Positions 24,591 to 36,442 of a stretch of DNA of 64,000 bases are shown in pieces. Position 1 is the first letter of the stretch, and the number at the start of each line of letters is the position of its first letter. This DNA is from Tubulanus polymorphus (lineage: Eukaryota; Nemertea; Palaeonemertea; Tubulaniformes; Tubulanidae). The translations under genes and the position numbers were made by a program. Location of the stretch: assembly GCF_964204645.1 (NCBI RefSeq), contig NC_134030.1, positions 5,950,278 to 6,014,277 of the forward strand, given 5' to 3'. A model generated the notes under the pieces. The model was not told the origin of the DNA. It ran no database searches and saw nothing but the letters and a program-made list of their open reading frames with translations.

Positions 24591-25251
24591 CCCTGTATAT
24601 AGTGTAAGCTCCATCAAAAATGTACATGCCTATAATTTCAAAGCTAAAAATAGAAAATATTCTATATATCTTATAATATTATATTTAGTTATTGCAATGT
24701 CGCTGAAATAACACTTTCTCTATTTACCAACGCGAATTAATTTTTTCGGGGTACTCCGATTGTTTCTGTGAATGAGTCGCAGCTGGTGCACCTGGCTTTC
24801 AAATAACGCTTACACATTTTGCCACCAAAGAACATACTGTATTATTACACATGCGACATCGTCATAAATAAAGCACAGCATAAGCACATCAGAGATGACA
24901 CCAAAACGTGTGTCTGCTAATCCTCGGCAGCCGAAATTAATCAAATACCGAAACTGCTGCTGCTGCTACTGCTAGAATTCCATCCCCGTTTTTAATTGAG
25001 ATCAATGAAACTATAAAAGCGATGTCTACGCGTGATTAATTTGACACAAAGGACGTTCTTACCCGTCAAGAGAATCGGATATGCGTTATCGATACGTCGT
25101 TTTCATCGACTTCAGCCATCATTTTCTCATATTATCGACATAATGTTTTGTTGAAATCAGCTTCGTTAAAAAGGGCGATAGATAATGCATAGATATGTAA
25201 ACGAAAAATACCGAAGCGTCGTTCGTTTGCTTGTTGTCTCCTATTTACCAT

Positions 25252-25357
25252 CTGGATCCAGTTCCACAATTCTGAGTTAAATTTAACTCATCGAAAATGA
25301 ATTGATTTTAGCTCTGAGTTAACTCTAACTCATAACTGTGGAACCGGGCCCATACAG
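25252..25357. mobile_element. hairpin MITE, GTTCCACA subtype
   Basis: A near-perfect foldback. The left arm GGATCCAGTTCCACAATTCT, GAGTTAAATTTAACTCA matches in reverse GGGCCCGGTTCCACAGTTAT, GAGTTAGAGTTAACTCA. The centre is AAAATGAATTGATTTTA. It is related in plan to the TATAAAACCGGGCCC hairpins at 34.5, 47.7, 61.3 and 63.3 kb. Confidence 0.7.
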
Positions 25358-26442
25358 ATGACTTCGCCAACTTGATTAGTTGTATACTTTTTACATGTAA
25401 GTCAACTCAACAACGAGAAAAGAATTAGAAAAAAATTCTCTAATTTTCTAATCCATCGTCTTATGGACATGAAATCAAAACTGAACAAACTTTCTTAGGT
25501 TTAGTGAACAATTAGATTCGTGCTATGGATATTTAAAGTACTTTTTAACTTGGAAACCTAACTCAACAAGATATACCATGAGTTACATATTATATACATT
25601 GTACACATGAATAGTTCACACTGAATTGCAGCAAAGGTAATTTTTAATTCATTCGCTAATGTGCGAGGTACGTTACGATGACTATTAAACGACTGCAGCC
25701 AGCCGACATCGAGAGATGCGGCGACCGATAATAGATAAATATCATCCGCTCCACTACTCACCAGTTAATTTATATCGCAACATACATGTCGTATCGCCGG
25801 TCATAATCCGCACTTTCGCTACCGACTTGCGCGATACCGAAATTCATCAAAACGCACCGATAATTTGTCCGTATAATTTGATGTCCATAATAACAGTTGC
25901 ATAGCAATTATATTTTGCGAGCGCTCGCCATAGGACGTTTTGCAGTACACGTCCTAACGGGGCCAGGCGGTAATGTCGGAGGATAACGCTTTATCGCTAT
26001 ATGCGTTGCTTTATTAGCCCATCAACGCGTTGTGTAGTTAGTTGTACTGCTTGGCGCGAGCGCGGCTAAAACGTTCGATATCGACACTCGAGTGAGAGCG
26101 AGCTCGGGCTATATTTATTCCATACTAGAAGAGGGAATCACCTATGACGACTATACAGCTTGAACAGTTCGTTATAGAATGCTTCGTGTTGAATAATTTA
26201 GCACCGTCAGACTCTGGAAAGGCCGCTATCCGTGATCATCTCACGAACGAGAAACCATAGAGTGGGTCTTTGTATTTACGGTGGATCTAATGACTAGATA
26301 GCCCAAGGTTATCTTGTTAAACTGAGACGTTTTTGCGCTAAGGTTTTGACGGATATAGCCGTGGACGGATCTACGAAACGCTTCAATCCATATAATGATG
26401 TGTGCAAAAAAGATCCAGCATAAGACATCTTTAAGATAATTT
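25358..26442. other. intergenic, nothing recognised
   Basis: I see no supported gene, RNA or repeat. Confidence 0.5.
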
Positions 26443-26529
26443 ATCTAGACGTGGACTGCAACATTTCAGCTGTTGACTAACTATAGATGACCGTTAGTCA
26501 ACAGCCGATATTTCGTAGTCTCGTCTACA
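26443..26529. repeat. hairpin with about 35-base arms
   Basis: TAGACGTGGACTGCAACATT then TCAGCTGTTGACTAAC is matched in inverted order by GTTAGTCAACAGCCGATATT then TCGTAGTCTCGTCTA, with a loop of about 11 bases (TATAGATGACC). The inner 13 pairs are perfect. It could be a tiny MITE or a transcribed stem-loop; nothing nearby indicates which. Confidence 0.6.
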
Positions 26530-27315
26530 ATGATTTCCCGAACAATTTCTTAAACTTTACATTGTGGAACCATACCAACTAATCACCTTTTTATTTCCCT
26601 GATTAAAATTGGCACTTGAAAATGTATTCTTACTGCCCTTTACCGAAAAATAAGTATTATCACAAGTGAACGCAAACGGCGCTAAGTGTTTCGAGGTTCA
26701 GAGTAAGAATGCATCAACTTATTATTGCACGCAGTTTCGGCAATGATTGCAGATATTCAGCGATGTAATTCCAGAAGCGAAGCTGCTTCATTTGCGTAAC
26801 AATTACATTAAGTCGAAGCAATCAATGATTTAATGATCCTGCATGTATCGACTATGTGTAGGGCTATATTCACATCCCTGCAGTCGAATACCGCCAAGAG
26901 GAAAGGTTATTCGACACTCGTTCCAACCATTTTTTTTTTTCTTAAGGTACCGGCGTTCGCGATACTCGAGAACTTTGGAATAAGAAAAACTCGAAAGTTT
27001 ATTGATGCCTTGAAAGATAACATGCGTATATGTATTATGCTTAATACGAAGCCCCGGAAGTGACGGTTAATTTTTTTTGTGGGAACGATTTTTTTCTCGT
27101 AGGAACGAAATAATGTTTTCGTTGGAACGAAAGGTTTTTCGTGCCGGCAACCAGTCTATTATATATTGAATTGATTTGAATTGAATTGACCGACAGCCAG
27201 CTAGCTCAAATACTGGTGACGTTGCACATCCACTCATATCATTGCCTAATTCCTTATCAGAAAATGCATGAAATTTCATTAGATAGAAATTATCAGAGTT
27301 ATTAGATTTAATCAA
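26530..27315. other. intergenic, simple sequence only
   Basis: T-runs near 26930 and a TTGAATTGA-type pentamer run near 27168-27190. No gene is supported. Confidence 0.4.
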
Positions 27316-27475
27316 CTACAAACGCCAAAATTCACAATTTAATTGTTATTTTGAAACGCTAATTTTAATGATGCGGGTGCACATCGACTCGCACAATACC
27401 CCTTAAATAACGCATAGTATAGTTATCAATACATGGAAACATATTGTTAACGATTCTTGCGGCATCAAAGAAAAA
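27316..27475 (+). repeat. dispersed repeat, end of a long-TIR element (copy 2)
   Basis: Matches the left arm of 34740-35529 in order: ACGCCAAAATTCACAATTT, then GAAACGCTAATTTTAATGAT, GTGCACATCGACTCGCACA, ACCCCTTAAATAACGCATA, GTTATCAAT and GCGGCATCAAA. A single end only. Confidence 0.65.
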
Positions 27476-29836
27476 TATTTGCTCTTATTCAGTAAGGTCT
27501 CATGCATGGTGGTAACCGCCTAGAAGCGGAGAGGACTGCGCAATGTAGCGGGTCGGAATCACTTGCCGAGCGCGGAGTAGCATTCCTGGGGAATATGCGG
27601 AATGGACGCCTTCAGTCCGTATGAAATGAAAATAAATCAAAACCAAAGAACGAAAACAATATCGCATACTGTTAGACTTTACTGATGAATTAGTTAATGC
27701 GATGCATCGCCGGCAGATGGCATGCGTGTGCGCGGTGCGCATAGAAACGACCGTTCTACAACAACAAATCGCTTCACCATCGTCCAATGATCGAACTGTT
27801 TAATCCAATACAATACTTTCATTGTTTCCGATTGATAAATAATTTAAACAATCCGGATATTGGGTATTGAGAAGCTGTATGCTCGTTCATAGGTGGGTTT
27901 TTTCACTGAACAGAAAGTCCCAAGAGAAAACCGGAACGCTTAGCATAGCAAACATAGACTACAACTGCGCTCCCCGTGCAATTAAAATAGACATAATCTT
28001 TCCGCTAGCTCGTCATCCACAGTCAATTTATTTCAAACGCCAAATAGCCGTCATTCGATATTGCTTTTACCGAGAAATCTGCTTCGGCGGTCACGTGGTG
28101 GGCAAACTACTCCGACTAGCGCGTGGAAACTAAAATGGGATGTGAAAACGGTTCATTATTCTACCTATGCGCCATTCTGCATTCATAGCCGAACTACATA
28201 GGACGCGAGCAACGCACGGAGAAACAGAGGAGAGGCAACCTGAATAGAATGACTGTCAATTGTGTACTTTGGTTTCCATCGCCAAATGAAGGGAGTTGGG
28301 AGTTTAATTTACAGCGAGTTGCGCCGCGCTAAATCAGAAAATTTATACGTATATTGACAGAGTTAAAAGCTCTATTAAGGGAAATGGACGACAACGTTTG
28401 ATACATTTATGGTCGTTCATTAAGCGAACGGTAGTTTTAATTGGTGTCGATTAGCGAGGTTAAGCTCCATTCGATATATTACTCGTCGGAGAGCGCGTCG
28501 GAGGTAGGCCCACAAGCGACAAGCTCTGCTCAGATTTTTTGATAAAATCAAATTCAGGTGAGTGAATTTTCCATCTCGATATAATTTACAATATTTACAA
28601 TTATCTGATTTTTTGTGACTACATACGTACATATATATATATATATATACATGTGTGGTGTATTTCGACACAGGCCCTATATGCATTACTATAGTGCACG
28701 TAGTTTTCATAATGTACGAACTTCCCCAAAACACGTTTATATTATTATTCACGTCTTGCTGCTATTGTGTCACTTTGCGACAGCTGAAATGCTTTTTGGC
28801 CTCAATTCAGTTTTTAGCAGGAAATTATCTTTCCTCGAATAATAAATATATACCGTCTACAATATACGAGGCGTACTCTGCGGTTGTGTGAGTTGAATTT
28901 GAATTGACTCGACTCAAATAATAGATCGACCTTAATTCCTTTTTTTTCAAGTATACAGACAACCCGATTTGAATCGATTGTGAAACTGTCACGAAAATAG
29001 TAAACAAATTCACAAGCACAAATGATAGGCTTTAAAGGATGTTTCGATTTTGGCTATAATCTAAACGGAATATCCTATGATATACCTGTTCGGACTCGCG
29101 GTTTTAAATGTTATGTATTCTTATCGGGAAATTTAGTTTGAAGGCACTTGATATATAATATCTCGTGTAATAACCCGAACTCTTCAACGATTCTTCAAGA
29201 GTCCATGAACTACTTCACCTTTGTTCGTTAGTGAGAGAGTAATGCAAATATATAGAACTATCTGTACAACTCACAGGTATCCGTTACCTAAACGGCAACT
29301 GGCTGTAATTATCGTGTAAATAACTGATCTATCTATCATGAAAACAGTCGTCTCGTTCTTCCGTTTTAGATTAGATTTTAATATTTGATCAATCGCCATA
29401 GAAAGAGAGTAATGTTACATGACACGATTACCTCAGTCAGATTCACGTACTGGTTACGTTGCTGACTAATAAGGTTCCATCGGAATTAATTTCGATAATA
29501 AGCTTTCAAACGTCCTAATTATTTCAGACACGTCATAATTCGGTAATAAGCACTTTTTAGCGTATTTCAGATGTGTTTAAAGAATAGGGATAACAGTTGT
29601 TACGTGTAAAACGTCAACGCGTGACCTCGAATGCTTTTATCTCATTTGGCAAATTCTTACACATAATCGTTTGGTAGTAGTCGTAGCCTGTAAGGATAAA
29701 CTACTGTTTTGCGACATCACGATATCTACAATCAAGTTTTATTTGCACCATCAAGATACCAAATACGTAGAGATACACATAACACGAAGATAGACGGCAA
29801 GGATATACACGAATCTTTCTTATATTTCTTTTTTAG
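27476..29836. other. intergenic / probable 5' region and 5'UTR intron of the GPCR
   Basis: No coding support. Short TA run near 28629-28652. The GPCR reading frame is preceded at 29836 by an acceptor-like site, so an untranslated exon probably lies in this stretch. Confidence 0.4.
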
Positions 29837-30928
29837 AACGGTATCACAATGGCGTATCAAATGGCTGAGAATCAGAGTATGTCGCCTCTGGACGGCGCGA
29901 ATGGCACAGCTGAAGACGCCGGGCAACAGTTTTACAAAGTGTGGGTATTGAACAGCTCACTTTCGTCAGGAGTCTGGTGGACCTCGTATATCGCTCAAGT
30001 TTATTTGCTGGGTGCTATAGACATTGTCGGCATCTTTTTCAACATACTCAGCTTTTTAACGCTATTGAACGAAGAAGGTAAACTGTGTTCACAAAACGTA
30101 TTGTTGATGGGACTGTCTGTAGCCGATGGCTTGTATTTGATCGGTAACTTTTTCACGTTCCCCGTTGGCGCCATATATGTGACCATCAAAGGTGATTTAA
30201 CGTATCACGCGTTCGTTTCACGTTACGTGTTGACCCCTTTTTTCATCACACGGGTGCTCGCTTTGTATATGGTCGTGTTGGTCACATTCGACCGCTTCAT
30301 AGCCGTGTATTACCCGCTGAAATCTGCCCTGTACTGCACAGTCAACGGAGCCGTCATTCAGATCGTCGTTCTCGTCGTTGCGGCGGTCTTGGTGGAGGTG
30401 ATCCCCCGGTACGGGTGGACAGCGCTGATCAAAGATCCGCTCTACAATGTCCACATGTACAACGGTCACCAGATGGTAATACACTGTTTCTTGCCAGTCT
30501 TATTTGTGTTCATATTCAACAGTTTCATCATCAGAGCGCTGAGAAATTCGCGTAGAGTGTCCGGGAAAACGAATGACACTCACACCGCATTAACGAAGCG
30601 ACTTTTGGTCGTGTCAACTGCATTTCTGTGCTGTGCTCTACCGGTGTTTTTGGAGGGCATTATGGTTGAGATTGTTCATCACGCCGTTAACCCAGCAGCC
30701 GATATGGCTTTTAACTTTGTGTTGTTACTTTCCATCATTTGCGTTGCGTTCAACTGCGGCATGAACCTTATTTTGTACTACTTGACCGGAGCCCGGTTCC
30801 GTAATTCGTTCGCGAGAATGTTCGTCAATCCCTGTTTACGCACGTTCAAGAAACGGCCGCAAATTCAATCGCATGTACAACTAACTACGTCGTTCACGGC
30901 AACAACGGATATATCATCCGTAGCATGA
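29837..30928 (+). CDS. rhodopsin-type (class A) orphan GPCR, FMRFamide-receptor-like
   Basis: The reading frame is ATG 29849 to TGA 30926-30928, 359 residues in one exon. Directly before it TTTCTTTTTTAG (ending at 29836) looks like a 3' splice site, so a 5'UTR intron is likely. The N-terminus has sequons at N8, N18 and N35. Seven hydrophobic segments lie at about 50-72, 84-105, 127-146, 167-186, 208-230, 251-272 and 286-312. TM2 has LSVADGLYL. The TM3 end reads TFDRFIAVYYPL, so DRY is DRF (148-150). TM6 has CALP in place of CWxP. TM7 ends NLILY (306-310) in place of NPxxY, followed by LTGARFR. I see no Cys at the top of TM3 for the usual extracellular disulphide. This pattern is common in invertebrate FMRFamide/orphan peptide receptors. 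A plasma-membrane receptor coupled to G proteins is inferred; the ligand is unknown. Confidence 0.9.
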   Translation, partial: NGITMAYQMAENQSMSPLDGANGTAEDAGQQFYKVWVLNSSLSSGVWWTSYIAQVYLLGAIDIVGIFFNILSFLTLLNEEGKLCSQNVLLMGLSVADGLYLIGNFFTFPVGAIYVTIKGDLTYHAFVSRYVLTPFFITRVLALYMVVLVTFDRFIAVYYPLKSALYCTVNGAVIQIVVLVVAAVLVEVIPRYGWTALIKDPLYNVHMYNGHQMVIHCFLPVLFVFIFNSFIIRALRNSRRVSGKTNDTHTALTKRLLVVSTAFLCCALPVFLEGIMVEIVHHAVNPAADMAFNFVLLLSIICVAFNCGMNLILYYLTGARFRNSFARMFVNPCLRTFKKRPQIQSHVQLTTSFTATTDISSVA

Positions 30929-30970
30929 AAACATTGTCTGCATTTGATAACCGATGACGTTGATAAGACT

Positions 30971-30990
30971 AATAAAAAAGTGTTAATAAA
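30971..30990 (+). terminator. polyadenylation signals of the GPCR gene
   Basis: AATAAA occurs at 30971-30976 and again at 30985-30990, 43 and 57 bases after the stop codon. Confidence 0.6.
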
Positions 30991-32468
30991 TAATGACATA
31001 TTGCGCTTCATTTTCCCTCCTGGTCATGTGAGACTTCAGATTGGAAAAGGCCAGTTGAACACACATCACTTAAAGCAAAAAACTAAATGAATCGTTGTCT
31101 ATCATCGTAGGTTTGACCATGGACGTATAAACTAGTTTATACGACCATAGTTCGGCTGATTAAACTGGTATTGACTCTCAGCAGTGGCCAGAGTAAGTTG
31201 CAGCAGTTGTGCATCCAAATGAATTGTGTAAGACTAATCCTTAGCGCGTACAATTCACACTGGACAATTCTCGGAGATTTCAATTTGAAAGTACACACGA
31301 TTTCCTGTTGTTATATTCGTCAGTATATTCGTCTAACTTTGAAGAATACTTAATTAATGTCGTCTCGAACTACAATGAACCCCAGTGAACGACTTCGTGA
31401 ATATTCGTCCAAGTGGTTCCAACGCTTGTGAACGGCGTGGGTGCATTAAATATGCATCTCAAAGCGCACGTAACAATCCATCGGTTCTGCTGTAAAAAGT
31501 GTCTCAAATTGTTGTGTCTTTCTGAATAAATGTTAATGTTTTAGAATAACTGCCTCCTATGATATTGTGTATTGACGTGTATTGTGTATACATTGAATCT
31601 ACCGGTTCATTCCCTCCTGTTAAGTTGGGATCTCAGCGTAATTTACCGTTTACGAGTTAAAAAACCTAAAATAATTATCATTTTTTATAAGATAACTAAC
31701 TATAAACGAACTTTTCTGTGATAAATGTAAATGTCTGCCAAGACGAATCTAGGGCAGCATTTTTGTGGGAGGGAATCAATGGAAATTTAGGAAAACATGA
31801 ATTTTTGAATTTACGAAATTTTAACCCGATTTCTTACAAATATGGCTCCGTCGATACAATCAATAGCTGTTGATATTTCATTCAGTCAAATCCGGATATT
31901 TGCTGATTGTGGGCAGTAATATTTGAAATATAACATTATCTATATCCAGTTATCGCCGTAGTAATAACATGTACAATGTAATCATTCCCATTTCAATGAA
32001 TTGAATACTATGTATTGTACTGTACATGTATATACATGTATGTATATCAAATGTAAGATATAGATGTATTTTATCTAATCCAAGATCAAATGTGACTGTA
32101 TTCAATGTGTGTATAAAGATATTGATTATATTTGTGACAGTTTTTGGGCATACTTGGCATAATGAACAAAAATCTGCGAAAATGAAATCATGACGTTTCT
32201 ATTTTTGCGGAAAAGAGATATGAATACGTACTGTTGTTGTTTAAGATTTAATTACCGCTATGTAAGGATATATATATATATATAAAAGTCTCAGAGAAGA
32301 CACAAGATTTTTGACTTCCTTTCAAAATCTCTATCGATGTTAATTATTGTTCTGGTAGAAAGCTGGGCTTTTTGTCGTCGAAAAGATTCAATAAATGTAT
32401 GCGTAAAAATTCTTCTAAATAAAACGTTGTGTTACCATTGATGTAAAAGGTATCTATTGTTCATCTTT
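30991..32468. other. intergenic, nothing recognised
   Basis: AT-rich DNA with short TA runs (32267-32283). No gene or clear repeat. Confidence 0.45.
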
Positions 32469-32596
32469 TTCATTTCTGGAGTCATGTGAATATTTGGACG
32501 GGTTGTGGGCTCGAACCCCACCGTTTATTGTTTATCCTTGTTCATTTCTGGAGTCATGTGAAAATTTGGACAGATTGTAGGTTCGAACCCTACAGT
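32469..32596. repeat. tandem pair of tRNA T-arm-like units
   Basis: Two 56-base units (32469-32524 and 32541-32596) share TTCATTTCTGGAGTCATGTG and differ at about seven sites. Each ends in a T-arm-like hairpin. In unit 1, GTGGG/CCCAC flanks loop CTCGAAC. In unit 2, GTAGG/CCTAC flanks TTCGAAC. The middle pair changes G-C to A-T on both sides, so pairing is kept. The loops fit the pol III B box. I cannot fold a full tRNA from either unit. They may be SINE fragments or tRNA relics. Confidence 0.55.
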
Positions 32597-34551
32597 ATCG
32601 TATAGTATCTCGTGCGACAACCCTTCCCAGCTAATGATCTTCCTTCACCCACGCGGCGGCGTAATTGAAAAAGGCCTCTGTAAAATACGTCTTGAGAGAA
32701 GTACGCAGCAGTTTTGTACGGAGCGCGGCTGCAACTTCTCTCCTAGGACTGATCATTGATAGCTTGGCCAAGGGTTATGATTAGTATAATTCTTTAAGAT
32801 TGAATTTATTAGTTCTCCTAAATCAATTTGGTTTGGCGTAAAAAGATCAAAAGCATATATATCTCGCAAATTTGCGATGTACCTGTTGTTTGAACAAACA
32901 GTTATAAGCGAAAACTTAGCAACATGAAGATTTATGAGGTCATTAGTTTGTGGAAGCCAATTTCTTGTCAATAAAACGATACTTGACTCGTACTACACGT
33001 ATTTACTGTTCGCCGAGGCAATGAATGTTGTTTCGCCTACGCGTTAAGTTACCTTCATTACCGCCCAACGCACACGACGCAGGGAAACACGGAAATATAG
33101 AAACAATAGAATTAAACATGTTTCACCTCAGAAACATTGTTTCCCGATATCACGTTTCTAGTAAATACACACGACTCAGTGAAACGCTCGGAAACATATT
33201 TCTGTCTCCCGTATCTGTGTTTCTCTTGCGTCGTGCAGGTTAGGCTTAAGAAGCGATGAGACTATATTCTAGTGAATTTCTTGTACATTATCTAAGAAAA
33301 ATAAGGTGTGTACTACCGGCATTCACATCATCACGAGTAAAACCTGTTTCAAAGAGAAACCTGCTCAACTAGTGAAAAATGGCTTGATAAAGCTTTGTAT
33401 TGCGTCAAATGTTTTGAACCGCCCACGTTTTTAATTCAGTAGTTTGACCCCGTAATCTTGGATTTCCCACGGCGCGGCGGAATCCGAGCTCATTGCCGAA
33501 CGCTAATAGGGTTCAAATTGGTTCAGCGCGTATATTTTCGTAATAGAGATCAGAAAATATCATCTGTTGAAATTAAGATCTAAGATGGCGACGCGACGTT
33601 TCGGTGCCTCTTCATTCGTCAGGTGGCATGCGCGATCTGCGTAGGTACGATGATTGAGGTTCTGGATTCAAATCATGACTAACGGAAAAGAAATGGCCCC
33701 GATGTTTTCATCGTCAAAACGAAATAAGGGGATTGCCGAAATGACTCTTCATTCGAACCTCAGCAGTCTATACTACTGGTGACACGGATGAGTTGTAAAT
33801 TGATGATAATATAATTGGCCGCGTGGAACGTGAAAATGATAAATCTCGGGTGAATTGATTGGAATTCCTGAATTTTATTATCATAGTCGTATTAAGAACC
33901 CCGCACGTAATGACGTCATTCGCTCAACGGTCTAACGCGCACTTTGACGTCACTATGCCAACCCTTCCGTTCGCAGATATTAGAATTTGCGCAAATTGTT
34001 GACATTCCGCGCACCGGTGTGTTACAGTAACCACGACACGTTTGGTTACACAACTCATTTTTCGCTGATGTTGCCCTGCGCGCATGACACGACATTCGAT
34101 CGTTACTTTTAAAATCAGTAGAATGACATTTGAGCTGCGTTAATTTACATACAAACGCGTCGCTGATTTACTGAGCATCGTGTTAGGTTCAAACCGCACG
34201 TGGAAAACGGCCCACTTCCACGTGGGAGTAAACTTTATCATCCGCACGATTTTGACAGATGGGGATACAACGGTTGCGTGTGGAACCGGTAGTGGTTACA
34301 AAATAAACTTAATTTGCAAAAACAAATACACGATATTTGATGTCAACCCTGGAAACGCAAACGTAGAATATAACTACAGCCGATCGATATCAAATAACAC
34401 GTTTAAAAAACTATATTTGCATTATTGCTGTGGCCATAAATTAAAAACATTTATACCAATAAAGGTTTACGTAAAAATAGTGAACAATCTCAATGTTTTA
34501 TAATGGACGTATACAAATTTTGGAGTTCGTACCGCTTTTAAACTGCTAGGA
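32597..34551. other. intergenic, nothing recognised
   Basis: An open frame at 34180-34503 (plus) has no family or splice support. I see nothing else. Confidence 0.45.
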
Positions 34552-34641
34552 TCGGTTTTATAGATTGATATCTTTTTTAACCGGGAGTTAACGTTAAATG
34601 TTAAGAGTTATCCCCCGGGTTAAAGATAACAGTAGAGCCCC
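34552..34641. mobile_element. hairpin MITE, TATAAAACCGGGCCC family (copy 1)
   Basis: TCGGTTTTATAGATTGATAT, TTTAACCGGGAGTTAAC is answered in inverted order by AGTTATCCCCCGGGTTAAAG, ATAACAGTAGAGCCCCG. It is about 90 bp and folds end to end. Confidence 0.7.
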
Positions 34642-34739
34642 GATATATCGATGACGTAGCGCGCATCCTCTCAAAAATAGTTATTAACATTTATCAAAAA
34701 TAAAAACAAAATAAGAGTCTTTAAATAGATTTGATAACA

Positions 34740-35529
34740 AAAACGCCAAAATTCACGATTGTTATTGTGATCTTGGAACGCCAATATTGATGACGTAGTG
34801 TACATCGCCTCACACAGAACCCCTAGGTACGTATCAATGTATATAAACATCTTCATCTTCTCCATCATTGAAATATAGTTTTTTACGGCGTCAAACAATA
34901 ACATTCATTGTTCTTGATTCGTCTAACACCACATTTGCGGAAAGCCAGGTGGTTTAGGCATATGTTTATACGTACATTTATTGGGTTTCAACAGATTTTC
35001 ATTATTGGAATTACGGGTCCTCATTAGATAGTTATTTCCAAGTATTCATTAATCGATGAGTGACATTACCATGTTATTATCTTGACATCATTGTTCTTAA
35101 TCGTGAATAATGTATAATGATGGGACAAGCAAATCAGCTACCGTGGACACAAACCTGTTAAAATAACGATGGGCATTAAATTTGCATGCTGTTGATTATT
35201 CTGGGAAATTTCGGGAATAAACATCGAAGAAGGCGTATAAAGAAACGACTGAATGGTTAGCGCATTCACAGCGGAGAGCCGCGAAGAGAAACGACTGTAT
35301 GACAATTTGTTCAGAACGACGTAGAGCCACAGACGGCGCGTTTTCCTAAGCCGTTTATACCGATTCCATTTTATTCTTAACGCCGTTAAAACCGATACAA
35401 TAATGTTTATATACATTGATAACTATTATGCGTTAGTTAAGGGGTTAGTTCTGTGTGAGTCGATGTACACTAGGTCATCAATATTGGCGTTTCAGAAAAA
35501 CAAAATACAACTGTGAATTTCAGCGTTTA
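34740..35529. mobile_element. non-autonomous element with TIRs of about 110-125 bp
   Basis: The left arm (34740-34851) contains ACGCCAAAATTCAC, AACGCCAATATTGATGACGT, GTGTACATCG, TCACACAGAACCCCT and ATCAATGTATATAAACAT. The right arm (35405-35529) carries the same blocks inverted: ATGTTTATATACATTGAT, GGGGTTAGTTCTGTGTGAGT, CGATGTACACTAGGTCATCA, AATATTGGCGTTTC and GTGAATTTCAGCGTTT. The interior has no transposase-like frame. Single ends occur at 4.6 and 27.3 kb. Confidence 0.75.
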
Positions 35530-35569
35530 TTTTGTAATTAGGTATATTTGACTCGTATTCTATATTTGA

Positions 35570-36066
35570 GGGGCTGTTCAAAAATTACGTAACGCGTCAG
35601 GGGGTGGGAGATCTAACACGTTTTGTTACAGCTCGTTACAAGGGGAGGGGGTTCAGGACACCTGTTACATAACAAAAAACATGGAAATCTCAGAAGGATG
35701 AAATTCTTCGTAATACCCTTTGAACTATAGAATATGCTTGAAACAATAGCTGAACTATATTGAACTTAAACTTTCTGACAATAAATTATTTACAACAACT
35801 AAAAGTCTTGGCAACATGAACTGAAAACATTTGTTTAAACGACCAGAAACTAATCCTCATCTTCCCATTGAGGTAATCATCATTAATCGCGTACAGAGGT
35901 GTTCTTGCTTCGACTCGTACTGGCTGGGGCTCCTATATGGGGGAGGGGTATTTCATTTTGGTACATAATATTTAGGGGGTTGTGACAACATTTGTAACAA
36001 GCTGTTACAAGGGGGAGGGGTGTCTAAACTTCCCAAAAATGTGTTACGTAATTCTTTAACAGCCCC
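35570..36066. mobile_element. non-autonomous DNA transposon, GGGGCTGTT termini
   Basis: Left end GGGGCTGTTCAAAAATTACG then TAACGCGTCAGGGGG; the right end inverted is GGGGCTGTTAAAGAATTACG then TAACAC. A second inverted block pairs GTTACAGCTCGTTACAAGGG with its match near 35995-36015. A possible 3-bp target duplication TGA flanks both ends (35567-35569 and 36067-36069), compatible with a PIF/Harbinger-type element. About 497 bp, no coding. Confidence 0.72.
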
Positions 36067-36409
36067 TGAGAGGTCAATTCAATAATCATTCAGATTTAAA
36101 GTAGCATGATATGATAAAGTATTAAAGAGGATCCTGTGATAACACTAACAGTGCAAGGATTTTACTGTAGATGATTTATGTTATCTCCGTTTCGATAACT
36201 TCGACCTTTCAACCATTTCTGATTTTTTCCATCACTGCGACAAGCGAATACCGATTCGTAAAACGCCGCCCGCACAAGTCAAATCCGAAAATAAAAAGAT
36301 CAACAAACATTGGCGTAATCTTTTATAATTTTATCACAATAATTTTTATTGAAAATCCTGACAGAATATCATTACATCCATTCTGCGTGGTAGTGAAACA
36401 CTTTTTTAT

Positions 36410-36442
36410 ATGATAATAATAATAATAATAATAATAATAATC
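36410..36442. repeat. (AAT)n microsatellite
   Basis: About ten ATA/AAT trinucleotide repeats; a second, interrupted run lies near 36535-36560. Confidence 0.9.

Noticed and set aside
32469-32596. Two functional tRNA genes
   Set aside because: Only the T-arm can be folded; acceptor, D and anticodon arms are not recognisable, so I report T-arm-like units instead.
34180-34503. 107-codon plus-strand open frame
   Set aside because: No recognisable domain; low-complexity Asn/Lys/Tyr content as expected from AT-rich DNA.
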